This document shows, piece by piece, positions 26,911 to 36,374 of a DNA stretch of 64,000 nt (position 1 is its first letter; every line of letters begins with the position of its first letter). The position numbers and the translations under genes are program-made. The notes under the pieces are model-generated. The model ran no database searches. It saw only the letters and a list, made by a program, of their open reading frames with translations, and was not told the origin of the DNA. The stretch is from LMUY01 sp965199095 (GTDB taxonomy: Bacteria > Pseudomonadota > Alphaproteobacteria > Acetobacterales > Acetobacteraceae). The stretch lies in NCBI GenBank assembly GCA_965199095.1, contig CBDAQM010000007.1, positions 937,504 through 1,001,503 of the forward strand, read 5' to 3'.

Positions 26911-27563
26911 GCATGGAGATCCCGCCCGACAGCAAGCTGACCACCACCAAGCAAGCCTGGGCGGAGCAAGGCCGTTTCCTGACCGGCCGGGTGGCGCGGC
27001 CGGAGCAGGACCGCCTGCCGCCGGGTCAGCATCTGGTGACAGACTGGCCGGTGCTGGACCTTGGTGTCCACCCGAAGATCGATCCCGCGCGCTGGTCGTT
27101 GCGCGTGTTCGGCCTGGTGGCGGAGGCGGTAACCTGGGACTGGGCCGCCTTCCGCGCACAGCAGCAGGTGCGCGAAGTGACGGACATCCACTGCGTCACC
27201 ACCTGGTCGCGCTACGACAATGCGTGGGAGGGTGTGTCCACCCGCACGGTGCTGGACGCGGTGCGGCCGTTGCACGCCGCCAATTTCGTCGTGCTGCACA
27301 GCCATGACGGCTACACCACGAACCTGCCGCTGGCCGATTTTGCCGCGGCGGACGCGCTGTTGGCGCATTCCTGGAACGGCGCGGCGCTGACGGCGGAGCA
27401 TGGCGGCCCGGTGCGCCTGATCGTGCCGCACCTCTATCTCTGGAAAAGCGCCAAATGGCTGCAGCGCATCGAGTTCGTCGACGCCGACACGCCTGGCTTC
27501 TGGGAAGTGCGGGGCTACCACGACCGCGGCGATCCGTGGCAGGAGCAGCGCTACTCGGAATGA
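26907..27563 (+). CDS. Sulfite-oxidase-like molybdopterin oxidoreductase
   Basis: A 218-residue single-domain protein of the oxidoreductase molybdopterin-binding family (PF00174). The Mo-ligand Cys is in T-D-I-H-C-V-T-T-W-S-R; H-S-H-D-G-Y-T-T-N-L and P-H-L-Y-L-W-K-S-A-K-W are family blocks. It lacks the C-terminal dimerisation domain of true sulfite oxidases and a clear export signal, so it belongs to the cytosolic YuiH-like group of unknown substrate. Start: GTG 26907 overlapping the previous stop, or ATG 26913. Confidence 0.88.
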   Translation: MSMEIPPDSKLTTTKQAWAEQGRFLTGRVARPEQDRLPPGQHLVTDWPVLDLGVHPKIDPARWSLRVFGLVAEAVTWDWAAFRAQQQVREVTDIHCVTTWSRYDNAWEGVSTRTVLDAVRPLHAANFVVLHSHDGYTTNLPLADFAAADALLAHSWNGAALTAEHGGPVRLIVPHLYLWKSAKWLQRIEFVDADTPGFWEVRGYHDRGDPWQEQRYSE

Positions 27564-27624
27564 CCGCAGGTGAGCGGGAGCGGGCCATCGCGATCCACCT
27601 GGCGGTCAGCTTCAGGCGCGACCC

Positions 27625-28314
27625 ATGACGATGCAGCCGGCCGACCGGCGGGAGGGTGGCATACGCCGGCTGATGGCTGGCGTCCGCACCTTCCGCGAGC
27701 AGGCATTTCCGGAGCGCAAGAAGCTGTTCGCCGATCTGGCGGCCGGGCAGCAGCCGCAGACGCTGTTCATCGCCTGTGCCGACAGCCGCGTCGTCCCCGA
27801 GCTGATCACGCAAACCAGCCCGGGCGAGCTGTTCGTCTGCCGCAACATCGGCAACGTCGTGCCGGCCTATGGCGAGATGTTGGGTGGCGTGTCCGCTGTG
27901 GTCGAGTATGCCTGCGTCGCCCTGGAGGTGACCGATATCGTCGTGTGCGGCCATTCCGATTGCGGCGCCATGAAGGCCCTGCTCAACCCCGACGATCCGT
28001 TGCTGCGCACCATGCCGACGGTCGCGTCCTGGCTGCGCAACGCCCAATCCGCCCGCAGCGTGGTGGAGGTGACGCATCCCGGCGTGACGGGCGTCGCCCA
28101 ATTGCAGGCCTTGGTGGAGCAGAACGTGCGCACCCAATTGGGCCACCTCGCCACCCACCCGGCCGTGGCGGCCCGGCTCGCCGACGGCCGGTTGACGCTG
28201 CACGGCTGGGTCTACGGCATCGAGACCGGGAGCGTCACCGCGGTCGACCCGGCCAATGGCACATTCGTGCCGCTGGAGGCGACGAGCCTGGCGAAACGGG
28301 CGGGATCATCCTGA
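27625..28314 (+). CDS. Beta-class carbonic anhydrase
   Basis: A 229-residue enzyme interconverting CO2 and bicarbonate. Zinc ligands are Cys51 (A-C-A-D-S-R-V, with the Asp53-Arg55 dyad), His110 and Cys113 (G-H-S-D-C-G-A-M). G-W-V-Y-G-I-E-T-G near the C-terminus is also typical. It is cytosolic with no signal. It stands alone between the molybdopterin oxidoreductase and a paired repeat. Confidence 0.95.
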   Translation: MTMQPADRREGGIRRLMAGVRTFREQAFPERKKLFADLAAGQQPQTLFIACADSRVVPELITQTSPGELFVCRNIGNVVPAYGEMLGGVSAVVEYACVALEVTDIVVCGHSDCGAMKALLNPDDPLLRTMPTVASWLRNAQSARSVVEVTHPGVTGVAQLQALVEQNVRTQLGHLATHPAVAARLADGRLTLHGWVYGIETGSVTAVDPANGTFVPLEATSLAKRAGSS

Positions 28315-28330
28315 CCCAACGCGCGCAGTG

Positions 28331-28432
28331 CTTCTCCCTCTCCCTGTGGGAGAGGGGCGGGGTGAGGGTCGGACGAGCGCCAGGACCGTGCGCTTAACCC
28401 TCACCCAACCCTCTCCCAGAGGGAGAGGGCTT
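28331..28432 (-). repeat. Paired palindromic element (about 100 bp), copy 2
   Basis: Read on the minus strand it follows copy 1 (15414-15512) throughout: CCCTCTCCCTCTGGGAGAGG, GTTGGGTGAGGG, the core GCACGGTCCT, CCCTCACCCCG and the second hairpin. It sits between the convergent carbonic anhydrase and DUF2891 genes. Confidence 0.85.
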
Positions 28433-28472
28433 TTGAAGGTCAGCTCCGACAATACACACCAGCGGCGTAGCG

Positions 28473-29477
28473 TCAGCCATCCAACGCCAGCACGGCGAAA
28501 CTCGCCAACCAATGCTCCCCCATGTAGTCCCCAGCGACGTGCGGCAGGCCGGCATCCAGGTGCAGCCCGGCGGTCTGTTCCATCATGATCCGGCGCGGGT
28601 CGCCCGGCGCCAAGCTGCGGGCGAGCGACCGCCAGCACCAGGCGCGGCTGAGGTTCAGCCCGTCCAGATGGGCGATCTTGCCATCCGTGCGGTCGCTGAC
28701 CGCCGCCGGGGCGAACAGGGTCGCCGGCTTGGCCTCGGCGAGGTGCGGCAGGAAGCGGTCGAACCAGGGCGCGAAGCGCTCGGGCGGCAGCAGCCGGCGC
28801 ATGCACTCCGCCTCGATCAAGGCCGGGGACAGGAAATCGTCGCCGCTTGGTTCCCATGCCTGGCAATCGGCGTCGGCGCCGTACCAGCCCTCCGCCGTGT
28901 GGCGCAGCAGGTCCAGCAAGTCGGTGTCCCGCAGGCAAGCGGCGTAGTCGCAGACGAGCGCCAGGGCGAACGCGGTGTTGAAATGCGTGCCGACCCGCAC
29001 CGGGTAGCTGGCTTTCGGCAGGAAGTCGTGGAACCGCTCCACGAACACCGCGGCCAGCGGCGCCAGCGCGTCCGACCACCGCCGCTCCGGCAGATGGGTC
29101 AGCGCCTCGGACAGCTTCAGCAGCCAGGCCCAGCCATACGGACGTTCGAACCCGCGCGCCATCGGGTGCCGCATGGTGGCGACCTCGCCGGCGATGCGGT
29201 CGGGCGTGAGGTGGCTGTCGAACAGGGTGCGCACGGCGCTGGCGGGCGCCATGGCGGGGAACAGCCGCAGCAGGCGCGCCAGCATCCAATAGGCATGCAC
29301 GCAGGAATGCCAGTCGAAGCTGCCGTAGAACACCGGGTGCAGGTCGCGCGGCGTGCGCGCGTCCTGCGGGCCGGACATCACGTTGCCGGGCTTGTTCGGG
29401 TATTCCCGGGTGACGTGGCCGAGCGCCACCGCGGCGAAGCGGGAGGCCGTACCCTCCGTGAGGGTATGCGCGGTCAT
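28473..29477 (-). CDS. DUF2891 family protein
   Basis: A 334-residue soluble protein with P-V-F-Y-G-S-F-D-W-H-S-C-V-H-A-Y-W near residues 48-64, the invariant signature of DUF2891, and an all-alpha toroid-like pattern (H-F-N-T-A-F-A-L; D-F-L-S-P-A-L-I-E-A-E). The function is unknown; the fold and conserved Trp/His/Cys suggest a carbohydrate-active or hydrolase role (inference). Its start overlaps the stop of the ankyrin gene (ATGA), making it the last gene of a three-gene coupled unit. Confidence 0.88.
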   Translation of the reverse strand: MTAHTLTEGTASRFAAVALGHVTREYPNKPGNVMSGPQDARTPRDLHPVFYGSFDWHSCVHAYWMLARLLRLFPAMAPASAVRTLFDSHLTPDRIAGEVATMRHPMARGFERPYGWAWLLKLSEALTHLPERRWSDALAPLAAVFVERFHDFLPKASYPVRVGTHFNTAFALALVCDYAACLRDTDLLDLLRHTAEGWYGADADCQAWEPSGDDFLSPALIEAECMRRLLPPERFAPWFDRFLPHLAEAKPATLFAPAAVSDRTDGKIAHLDGLNLSRAWCWRSLARSLAPGDPRRIMMEQTAGLHLDAGLPHVAGDYMGEHWLASFAVLALDG

Positions 29478-29962
29478 GCCGCCAGGCCCAGGGCGGCGAG
29501 CAGCTCCGGCCGGGCGCTTTGCCAGGCGATGTCGGCGACGCTGACGCCCTCCACATCGGCGTGGCCGGCGTCGGCGCCATGCTGCACCAGCAGCGCCGCC
29601 ATCTCCGCCCGGCCGAACATGACGGCGAACATCAGCGGTGTGCGGCCGGCTTCGTCCGGGGCGTCGACGGCGGCGCCAGCGGCCAGCAACTGCCGCGCAA
29701 TGCCGATGTCGCCCTTATACGCCACGCCGCCCAGCGCGGTGCTGCCCTTGGCGTCCACGCCGTCGACCGCCGCGCCATGCGCCAGCAGCAGGGCCGTCGC
29801 CTCCGCCTGGCCGTTGTAGCTGGCCAGGATCAGCGGCGGGAATCCCCGGCTATCCGGCTGGTTCGGGTCGGCGCCGTCCGCCAGCAAGGCCGCGAGCCGT
29901 GGCGCATCGCCGTCCCGCGCGGCCGCATGGAACCGCGCCAGCACCGGCGCCGGCGCGCTCAT
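29474..29962 (-). CDS. Ankyrin-repeat protein
   Basis: A 162-residue protein made almost entirely of four to five ankyrin repeats (L-L-A-D-G-A-D-P-N-Q-P-D; L-L-L-A-H-G-A-A-V-D-G-V-D; L-L-A-A-G-A-A-V-D-A-P-D; L-L-V-Q-H-G-A-D-A-G-H-A-D), each about 33 residues. It has no signal peptide. The ATG at 29962 overlaps the upstream stop; a longer frame up to 30073 only reads the neighbour out of frame. It is likely a protein-binding scaffold for a partner from the same operon. Confidence 0.88.
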   Translation of the reverse strand: MSAPAPVLARFHAAARDGDAPRLAALLADGADPNQPDSRGFPPLILASYNGQAEATALLLAHGAAVDGVDAKGSTALGGVAYKGDIGIARQLLAAGAAVDAPDEAGRTPLMFAVMFGRAEMAALLVQHGADAGHADVEGVSVADIAWQSARPELLAALGLAA

Positions 29963-30270
29963 TTTATCGTCTGCACCACGGAGAAGCCCTCGAACTCCGG
30001 GTGGCCCAGATACATCACCCGGTGGTCGCCGGCGTTGCGATGGGCGGCACGGAACGCCTCCGACTTCGTCCATGCCTCAAAGGCGGCGTGGTCGGCCCAT
30101 ATCGTATGGGATGAGTAGAGCACGTGGTCCTCCTTTACCGGCCCGCGCAGGAGATGGAACTCGACGAAGCCCGCCACGTCCCGTAGATGGCTGTCACGGC
30201 TGGTCCAAAGCTGTTCAAAGTCGGCCTCCGATCCTGGGGCCACCTTGAACCGGTTCATTGCGATATACAT
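29959..30270 (-). CDS. IsdG/HmoA-like heme-degrading monooxygenase (ABM fold)
   Basis: A 103-residue ferredoxin-like alpha/beta barrel protein of the antibiotic-biosynthesis-monooxygenase family. Asn6, Trp67 and His77 fall where IsdG/IsdI have Asn7, Trp67 and His77, the residues that hold and ruffle heme. M-N-R-F-K-V at the start and F-x-x-W-x-x-S-E-A-F are also typical. It is therefore a candidate heme oxygenase releasing iron. AAAGGAGA lies 7 nt upstream of the ATG, a strong ribosome site. It heads the coupled operon with the ankyrin and DUF2891 genes. Confidence 0.78.
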   Translation of the reverse strand: MYIAMNRFKVAPGSEADFEQLWTSRDSHLRDVAGFVEFHLLRGPVKEDHVLYSSHTIWADHAAFEAWTKSEAFRAAHRNAGDHRVMYLGHPEFEGFSVVQTIK

Positions 30271-30417
30271 CCAAAATCTCCTTTGCCGCGACGGCGCCAC
30301 ATTAACATGTTCAGCACCGGACCGTTGGCTACTGGGATAGGGCATTTTTGCTCCGGATGGCCTATCCGCGCTAATCAAGCCCTGCGCCCACCGCCCCCCT
30401 GTATCGAGTATCGCGCC

Positions 30418-30933
30418 ATGGAAGACGACGACCCGCCGGCCCCCCGGCCCGACAGCCTGCTGCCCTACGACGCCTGGGCGCAGGAAGCGATGCGCAGCGT
30501 TGCAGTCCGCGCGCTGCAGTTTGCCGGGGAGCAGGGCATGCCCGGCCAGCACCATTTCTACGTCAGCTTCCGCACCGACCAGCCCGGGGTCACGATTCCC
30601 GCCCGCCTGCTGGCGCAGTACCCCGAGGAAATGACGATCGTGCTGCAGCACCAGTTCTGGGACCTGCGGGTGAACGAGGAGGCCGGGTTCTTCAGCGTCG
30701 GCCTGTCGTTCGGCGGCATCGCCAGCACGCTGGTCATCCCGTTCAATGCGCTGACGGCCTTCGCCGACCCGCACGCCCAGTTCGGCCTACGCTTCCGCGC
30801 CGCCCCGGTGGAGGCCGCCAACAGCGAGGAGCTGAGCGAGGAGGCGGAGGAGGAACCGGTGGAGGAGCCTGCCCGGCCGACGGAGGAGCCACAGATCGTC
30901 AGCTTGGACGCGTTCCGCAAACGCCGCGATTAG
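30418..30933 (+). CDS. sspB: SspB-type ClpXP adaptor (alphaproteobacterial)
   Basis: A 171-residue protein with the SspB substrate-binding fold (L-P-Y-D-A-W-A-Q-E-A-M-R-S-V; H-H-F-Y-V-S-F; Y-P-E-E-M-T-I-V-L-Q-H-Q-F-W-D-L), an acidic Glu/Pro linker from about residue 138 and a C-terminal ClpX-binding tail V-S-L-D-A-F-R-K-R-R. It delivers ssrA-tagged peptides to ClpXP. The length and F-x-V-x-L-x-x-F type repeats fit the alphaproteobacterial branch. It is divergent from the IsdG-like operon. Confidence 0.93.
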   Translation: MEDDDPPAPRPDSLLPYDAWAQEAMRSVAVRALQFAGEQGMPGQHHFYVSFRTDQPGVTIPARLLAQYPEEMTIVLQHQFWDLRVNEEAGFFSVGLSFGGIASTLVIPFNALTAFADPHAQFGLRFRAAPVEAANSEELSEEAEEEPVEEPARPTEEPQIVSLDAFRKRRD

Positions 30934-31078
30934 GGCGCTTTTACCCTGACCGAAGAGGTCGGCGCACCCTCACCTTTGGCGTCCCCGACGACTCGTTTCT
31001 GACCATGCGACGCCTTATCTACCCCATCCATGAGGGAGAGGCCTTGCCAGTCGCCTCCCCTGCTATCGGAGAGCTGCC

Positions 31079-32743
31079 ATGGACAGTCTGCCGCCCCGCA
31101 CCGCGGGCTTCACCTACGCCCCCATGTTCCCGGTCGGCGAGCGCAACACGCCGTGGCGCAAGCTGGATGTGGCTGGCGTCTCCACCGCCAGCTGCGACGG
31201 CCAGACGGTGCTGCGCATTCAGCCGGAGGCGCTGACGGAGCTGGCGTTCCAGGCGTTCCACGACACCTCGCACCTGCTGCGGCCCGGCCATCTGGCGCAG
31301 CTCCGCGCCATCCTGGACGATCCGGAGGCGAGCGCCAACGACCGGTTCGTCGCGCTCGACCTGCTGAAGAACGCGGCGATCAGCGCCGGCGGGGTGCTGC
31401 CGATGTGCCAGGACACCGGCACGGCGCTGGTGTTCGGCAAGAAGGGCCAGCGCGTCTGGGTGCAGGGCGACGAGGAGGAGGCGCTGTCCTACGGCGTCCA
31501 CCGCACCTACACGGAAACCAACCTGCGCTACAGCCAGATGGCGCCGCTCGGCATGTTTGAGGAGGTGAACACCGGCAACAACCTGCCGGTCCAGTTCGAC
31601 ATCATGGCGGCGCCGGGCGACCACCATGCCGACGAGTTCCACCTGCAATTCGTGGCCAAGGGTGGCGGCAGCGCCAACAAGACGTTCCTGTTCCAGGAGA
31701 CGCGGGCGATCCTGAACCCGGCCAAGCTGCTGACCTACCTGGAGACGCGGATCCGCACGCTCGGGACCAGCGCCTGCCCGCCGTACCACCTCGCGATCGT
31801 GATCGGCGGCACCAGCGCGGAGCTGACGCTGAAGACGGTGAAGCTCGCCTCCACCCGCTGGCTGGACACACTGCCGACGGTGGGCACCAAGGCCGGGCAC
31901 GCCATCCGCGACCTGGACATGGAACGCCAGGTGCTGGAGCTGACGCGGCATATCGGCATCGGCGCGCAGTTCGGCGGCAAGTATTTCTGCCACGACGTGC
32001 GCGTCATCCGCCTGCCGCGCCACGGCGCCAGCCTGCCGGTGGGGATCGGCGTGTCCTGCAGCGCCGACCGGCAGATCCTGGCGAAGATCACGCCGGAAGG
32101 CGTGTTCCTGGAGCAGTTGGAGACCGACCCGGCGCGCTTCCTGCCGGAGGCCACGGACGACGTCCTGGGCGGCGAGGTTGTCCGCATCGACCTGAACCGT
32201 CCCATGATCGACATCCGGCGCGAGCTGTCGCGCCATACGGTGTCGACCCGGCTGTCGCTGACCGGCACGATGGTGGTGGCGCGCGACATCGCCCACGCCA
32301 AGCTGGCCGAGCGGTTGGAGGCCGGTCAGGCGCTGCCGGACTACATCAAGGACCATCCGGTGTACTATGCCGGCCCGGCCAAGACGCCGGAGGGGTTCGC
32401 CACCGGCTCGTTCGGCCCGACCACCGCCGGACGCATGGACAGCTATGTCGAGCAGTTCCAGGCCGCGGGCGGCAGCCTGGTCATGCTGGCGAAGGGCAAC
32501 CGCTCCCGCGCCGTGCGCGACGCCTGCCGCGCCCATGGCGGGTTCTACCTGGGCAGCGTCGGCGGCCCGGCGGCGCGGCTGGCGCAGGACTGCATCCGCA
32601 AGGTCGAGGTGCTGGAATACCCGGAGCTGGGCATGGAAGCCGTGTGGCGGATCGAGGTGGAGGACTTCCCGGCCTTCATCGTGATGGATGACAAGGGCAA
32701 CGATTTCTACGACGCCATGGAACCGAAGATGAGCGAGCGCTGA
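31079..32743 (+). CDS. fumA: Class I fumarate hydratase ([4Fe-4S])
   Basis: A 554-residue oxygen-sensitive fumarase of the citric-acid cycle (fumarate to malate). Cluster Cys lie in P-M-C-Q-D-T-G-T-A, the later P-P-Y-H-L-A-I-V-I-G-G-T region and V-S-C-S-A-D-R. The C-terminal beta domain has G-P-T-T-A-G-R-M-D-S-Y and G-N-R-S-R-A-V-R-D. It starts with a GGAGAG ribosome site 5 nt upstream. It is monocistronic or co-transcribed with the DedA gene 15 nt downstream. Confidence 0.95.
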   Translation: MDSLPPRTAGFTYAPMFPVGERNTPWRKLDVAGVSTASCDGQTVLRIQPEALTELAFQAFHDTSHLLRPGHLAQLRAILDDPEASANDRFVALDLLKNAAISAGGVLPMCQDTGTALVFGKKGQRVWVQGDEEEALSYGVHRTYTETNLRYSQMAPLGMFEEVNTGNNLPVQFDIMAAPGDHHADEFHLQFVAKGGGSANKTFLFQETRAILNPAKLLTYLETRIRTLGTSACPPYHLAIVIGGTSAELTLKTVKLASTRWLDTLPTVGTKAGHAIRDLDMERQVLELTRHIGIGAQFGGKYFCHDVRVIRLPRHGASLPVGIGVSCSADRQILAKITPEGVFLEQLETDPARFLPEATDDVLGGEVVRIDLNRPMIDIRRELSRHTVSTRLSLTGTMVVARDIAHAKLAERLEAGQALPDYIKDHPVYYAGPAKTPEGFATGSFGPTTAGRMDSYVEQFQAAGGSLVMLAKGNRSRAVRDACRAHGGFYLGSVGGPAARLAQDCIRKVEVLEYPELGMEAVWRIEVEDFPAFIVMDDKGNDFYDAMEPKMSER

Positions 32744-32758
32744 CGGGGGGCAGCGGGT

Positions 32759-33772
32759 ATGTCGGCTGCCACGGACCTGATCGTGACTGCCGCCTCCCTC
32801 GCCTTCGGCAGCGTGCTGGCCGGCTCGCTCGGCGTCCCGATCCCCACCCTCGCGGCCATCATCTATCTGGGCAGCCTGCTGGCCGAGCGTCATGGCACGC
32901 CGGTCGCCATGGCGGCGACCTTCGCCGCGGCGATGCTCGGCGCCGTGCTGGGCGACGTCGCCTGGTTTTTCGCCGGCCGCCGCTATGGCGGCAAGGTGCT
33001 GGGGCTGATCTGCAGTTTGTCGCTGTCCCGCGATAGCTGCGTCCGCAACACCGCGAACGCCTTTTCGCGGCGCGGCGTCAAAATCCTGCTGTTCGCCCGC
33101 TTCATACCCGGGCTGTCCGTCATCAGCGCCCCCATGGCCGGCATCGCGGGGGTGAGTCTGGGCCGGTTCGTCGAGTTCGCGGAGACCGGGGCGGCGCTTT
33201 GGGTAGCCGTGGGCTTGGCGCTGGGCTTCTGCTTCGCGGCCCAGGTGAGCGCGATCCTGCGGGTGTTCGAGCGGTTCGGTTTGGGCGTGGGCGGCCTGGC
33301 GCTGCTGCTGATTGCTGGATATGCCGCGATCTCCTGGATGCGGCGACGCCGCCTGCTGCGCCAATTGCGGATGGCGCGGATTTCACCGGCAGAACTCGCG
33401 GCGCTCATGATCCGCGACTCAAGGCCCGTCCTCCTGGACGCGCGTTCGACATTCGAACGCGCGGCGGACCCGTTCATCATTCCCGGCAGCCTGTTGCTGG
33501 ACCATGGCGCGGTGGAGCTGGCGATCCCGACGCAGGCGAAGCAGCGGCCGATCGTGCTCTATTGCTCCTGCCCGAACGAGATCAGCGCCGCCATCCTGGC
33601 GCGGCGGCTGCATAAACTCGGCTTCGCGGATGTCCGTCCCCTGGGCGGCGGGATCGCTGCCTGGCGGGAGGCCGGCCACCGGGTCATCCCGATCATATCC
33701 TCGGAACTGGCGCCCGCCCCCGCACCGGCCGGGCTCACACCGACTGAGTCGATGGGAGCGCTGCAATCGTAA
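32759..33772 (+). CDS. DedA-family membrane protein fused to a rhodanese domain
   Basis: A 337-residue chain. Residues 1-200 are a DedA/VTT membrane domain (G-D-V-A-W-F-F-A-G-R-R-Y-G, then F-A-R-F-I-P-G-L-S-V-I-S-A-P-M-A-G). Residues about 215-315 are a rhodanese domain with V-L-L-D-A-R-S-T-F-E-R and the active Cys in V-L-Y-C-S-C-P-N-E. DedA proteins are proposed lipid scramblases/transporters; the rhodanese part may handle sulfane sulfur or sense redox. This fusion recurs in proteobacteria. The 3' end overlaps the convergent monooxygenase gene by 38 nt. Confidence 0.9.
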   Translation: MSAATDLIVTAASLAFGSVLAGSLGVPIPTLAAIIYLGSLLAERHGTPVAMAATFAAAMLGAVLGDVAWFFAGRRYGGKVLGLICSLSLSRDSCVRNTANAFSRRGVKILLFARFIPGLSVISAPMAGIAGVSLGRFVEFAETGAALWVAVGLALGFCFAAQVSAILRVFERFGLGVGGLALLLIAGYAAISWMRRRRLLRQLRMARISPAELAALMIRDSRPVLLDARSTFERAADPFIIPGSLLLDHGAVELAIPTQAKQRPIVLYCSCPNEISAAILARRLHKLGFADVRPLGGGIAAWREAGHRVIPIISSELAPAPAPAGLTPTESMGALQS

Positions 33773-35057
33773 GGCCGGGACGCGCCAGGCCGAGATGGTC
33801 GCGCAGGGTGCGGCCCTCGTAGTCCGACCGGAACAGGCCGCGACGCACCAGGATCGGCACCACCTGGTTGACGAAGGCGTCGAACGGGCCAGGGTAGAAC
33901 GGGCAGCTCACGATGAAGCCGTCCGCCGCGCCGCTGGTGAACCAGGCCGCCAAATCGTCGGCCACCATCTCCGCCGTGCCATGCACGACGCGGTGGCCGG
34001 AGCTGGCGGCGGTATAGTCCCGCAACTCGCGCAAGGTCATGCCGCGCCGCCGCGCGACCGAGGCGAGCGTGACCGCATGGCCCTGCATCATCCCGGACGG
34101 CGGCAGCTCCGGCACCGGGCCGTCCAGCGGATAGGCCGACAGGTCGTGGCCGAGCCGGTCGGACAGCACCCGCATCGCCGCCACCGGATCGGCCAGGCTG
34201 GCGAGCTGCGCGATGATCTGCTTCGCCTCCGCCTCCGTCCGGCCGACGATGACGGATACGCCGGGCATGATGCAGATGGCGTCGCGTGGCCGGCCGTGCG
34301 CCACGCAGCGGGCGCGCAAATCCTCGGCGAAGGCGATCGCCTCCGCCTGGTCCTGCTGCACGGTGAACACCACCTCCGCCGTCGCCGCCGCGAAATCCCG
34401 CCCGGCGTCGGACGCGCCGGCCTGCAGGATCACGGGATGGCCCTGCGGCGGCCGGGTGATGTTGAGCGGGCCTTTGACCTGGTGAAACGGCCCCTGGTGG
34501 TTCAGCACGTGCATCTTGCTGGGATCGGCGAATACGCCGCCCGCCTTGTCGCCGACGATGGCGCCGTCCTCCCAGCTATCCCACAGGCCCTTCGCCACCT
34601 CCAGGAACTCCGCCGCCATCGCGTAGCGCTGCGCATGCGGCGGGTGGGCGTCGCGGCTGAAATTGGCCGCGGCGTCCGGGCTTGATCCCGTGACGACGTT
34701 CCACGCCGCGCGGCCGCCGCTCAGATGGTCGATTGAAGCGAGGGCGCGGGCGACGTTGTACGGCTCGGAATAGGTGGTGGACACGGTGGCGCCCAGGCCG
34801 ATGCGGCTGGTGCCCATGGCCAATGCGGCCAACAGGGTCAGCGGCTCAAACCGGACCATCATGCCGGGATGCGCGTCCAGCCCGGTGTTCAGGGCGTCGG
34901 CCAGGAACAGGAAGTCGAACTTGCCGCGTTCCGCAGTCTGGGCAAGGTGTTGCAGGAGCGGCAGGTTTTCGGAACCGAACTGCGCCTCCGGCATGCGCCA
35001 CCCGGCGACGTGGCCGCCGGCGCCCAGCATGATCAGGCCGAGATGCATCTTACGCAT
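33735..35057 (-). CDS. NtaA/SnaA/DszA-family FMN-dependent monooxygenase
   Basis: A 440-residue LLM-class enzyme: H-L-G-L-I-M at the start, H-V-A-G-W-R-M-P, F-D-F-L-F-L-A-D, S-T-T-Y-S-E-P-Y-N-V-A-R and W-N-V-V-T-G-S, all typical of nitrilotriacetate, pristinamycin and dibenzothiophene-sulfone monooxygenases and of CmoJ, which opens S-(2-succino)cysteine. The start at 35057 has GGAGGAG 9 nt upstream and overlaps the isochorismatase stop by 8 nt. It is the last gene of an importer-hydrolase-monooxygenase operon. It needs a flavin reductase, not encoded nearby. Confidence 0.9.
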   Translation of the reverse strand: MRKMHLGLIMLGAGGHVAGWRMPEAQFGSENLPLLQHLAQTAERGKFDFLFLADALNTGLDAHPGMMVRFEPLTLLAALAMGTSRIGLGATVSTTYSEPYNVARALASIDHLSGGRAAWNVVTGSSPDAAANFSRDAHPPHAQRYAMAAEFLEVAKGLWDSWEDGAIVGDKAGGVFADPSKMHVLNHQGPFHQVKGPLNITRPPQGHPVILQAGASDAGRDFAAATAEVVFTVQQDQAEAIAFAEDLRARCVAHGRPRDAICIMPGVSVIVGRTEAEAKQIIAQLASLADPVAAMRVLSDRLGHDLSAYPLDGPVPELPPSGMMQGHAVTLASVARRRGMTLRELRDYTAASSGHRVVHGTAEMVADDLAAWFTSGAADGFIVSCPFYPGPFDAFVNQVVPILVRRGLFRSDYEGRTLRDHLGLARPGLTIAALPSTQSV

Positions 35058-35585
35058 GCCGGGCACACTCCTCCGCGGTCGTGACGATGGTGAGTTGCGG
35101 CGCACGCTGCGCCATCAGCGCGCAGGCATCTTCGTGGACGTCCGCCGTCCGGGCGGCGCAGGCATCCGCCACCACGCGGATTTGCGCCCCGGCGTCGACC
35201 GCGGCCAACGCCGTCATCAGCACGCAGCACTCGGTGGACACGCCGCACAGCGCGACCGTCGGGTCGGGCCCGAACCGGGCGACTGCGTCCGGCAGCCATT
35301 TGGAGAAGGTATGGCTGGCGACGCTCGGCTGGTCCTGCCAGGGCGGTTCGAGCGCCCACAGCCAGTCTGCCTCCGGCCGCCGGGCGAACGGCCAGCGTTC
35401 GTAGTAGGCGACCCAGCTTCCGAACGGGATCGCCGGCGGGACGAAGCGGGTGAACAGCACGCGGCCCGGAAAGAGCGGCACCAGCGAGGCGATCCGCGGC
35501 ACGATGCCGGGCAGGGCCGGTGTGAACCAGGGGCTGTCCGGATGGGAAAAGGCCGGCTGGAGGTCGACCACCATCAGCCAGTCGC

Positions 35586-35589
<4 letters not shown>
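35050..35589 (-). CDS. Isochorismatase-like cysteine hydrolase
   Basis: A 179-residue alpha/beta hydrolase of the isochorismatase-like family. The catalytic triad is visible as Asp9 (V-V-D-L-Q), a Lys in F-S-K-W and Cys in G-V-S-T-E-C-C-V, followed by A-L-A-A-V-D-A-G. Such enzymes hydrolyse amides, carbamates or nicotinamide-like compounds. It is coupled by ATGA overlap to the ABC ATPase upstream, so its substrate probably derives from what that importer brings in. Confidence 0.88.

Positions 35590-36370
<781 letters not shown>

Positions 36371-36374
<4 letters not shown>

Noticed and set aside
31019..33364. 781-codon minus-strand open frame
   Set aside because: Shadow of fumarase and DedA genes, both strongly supported on the plus strand.
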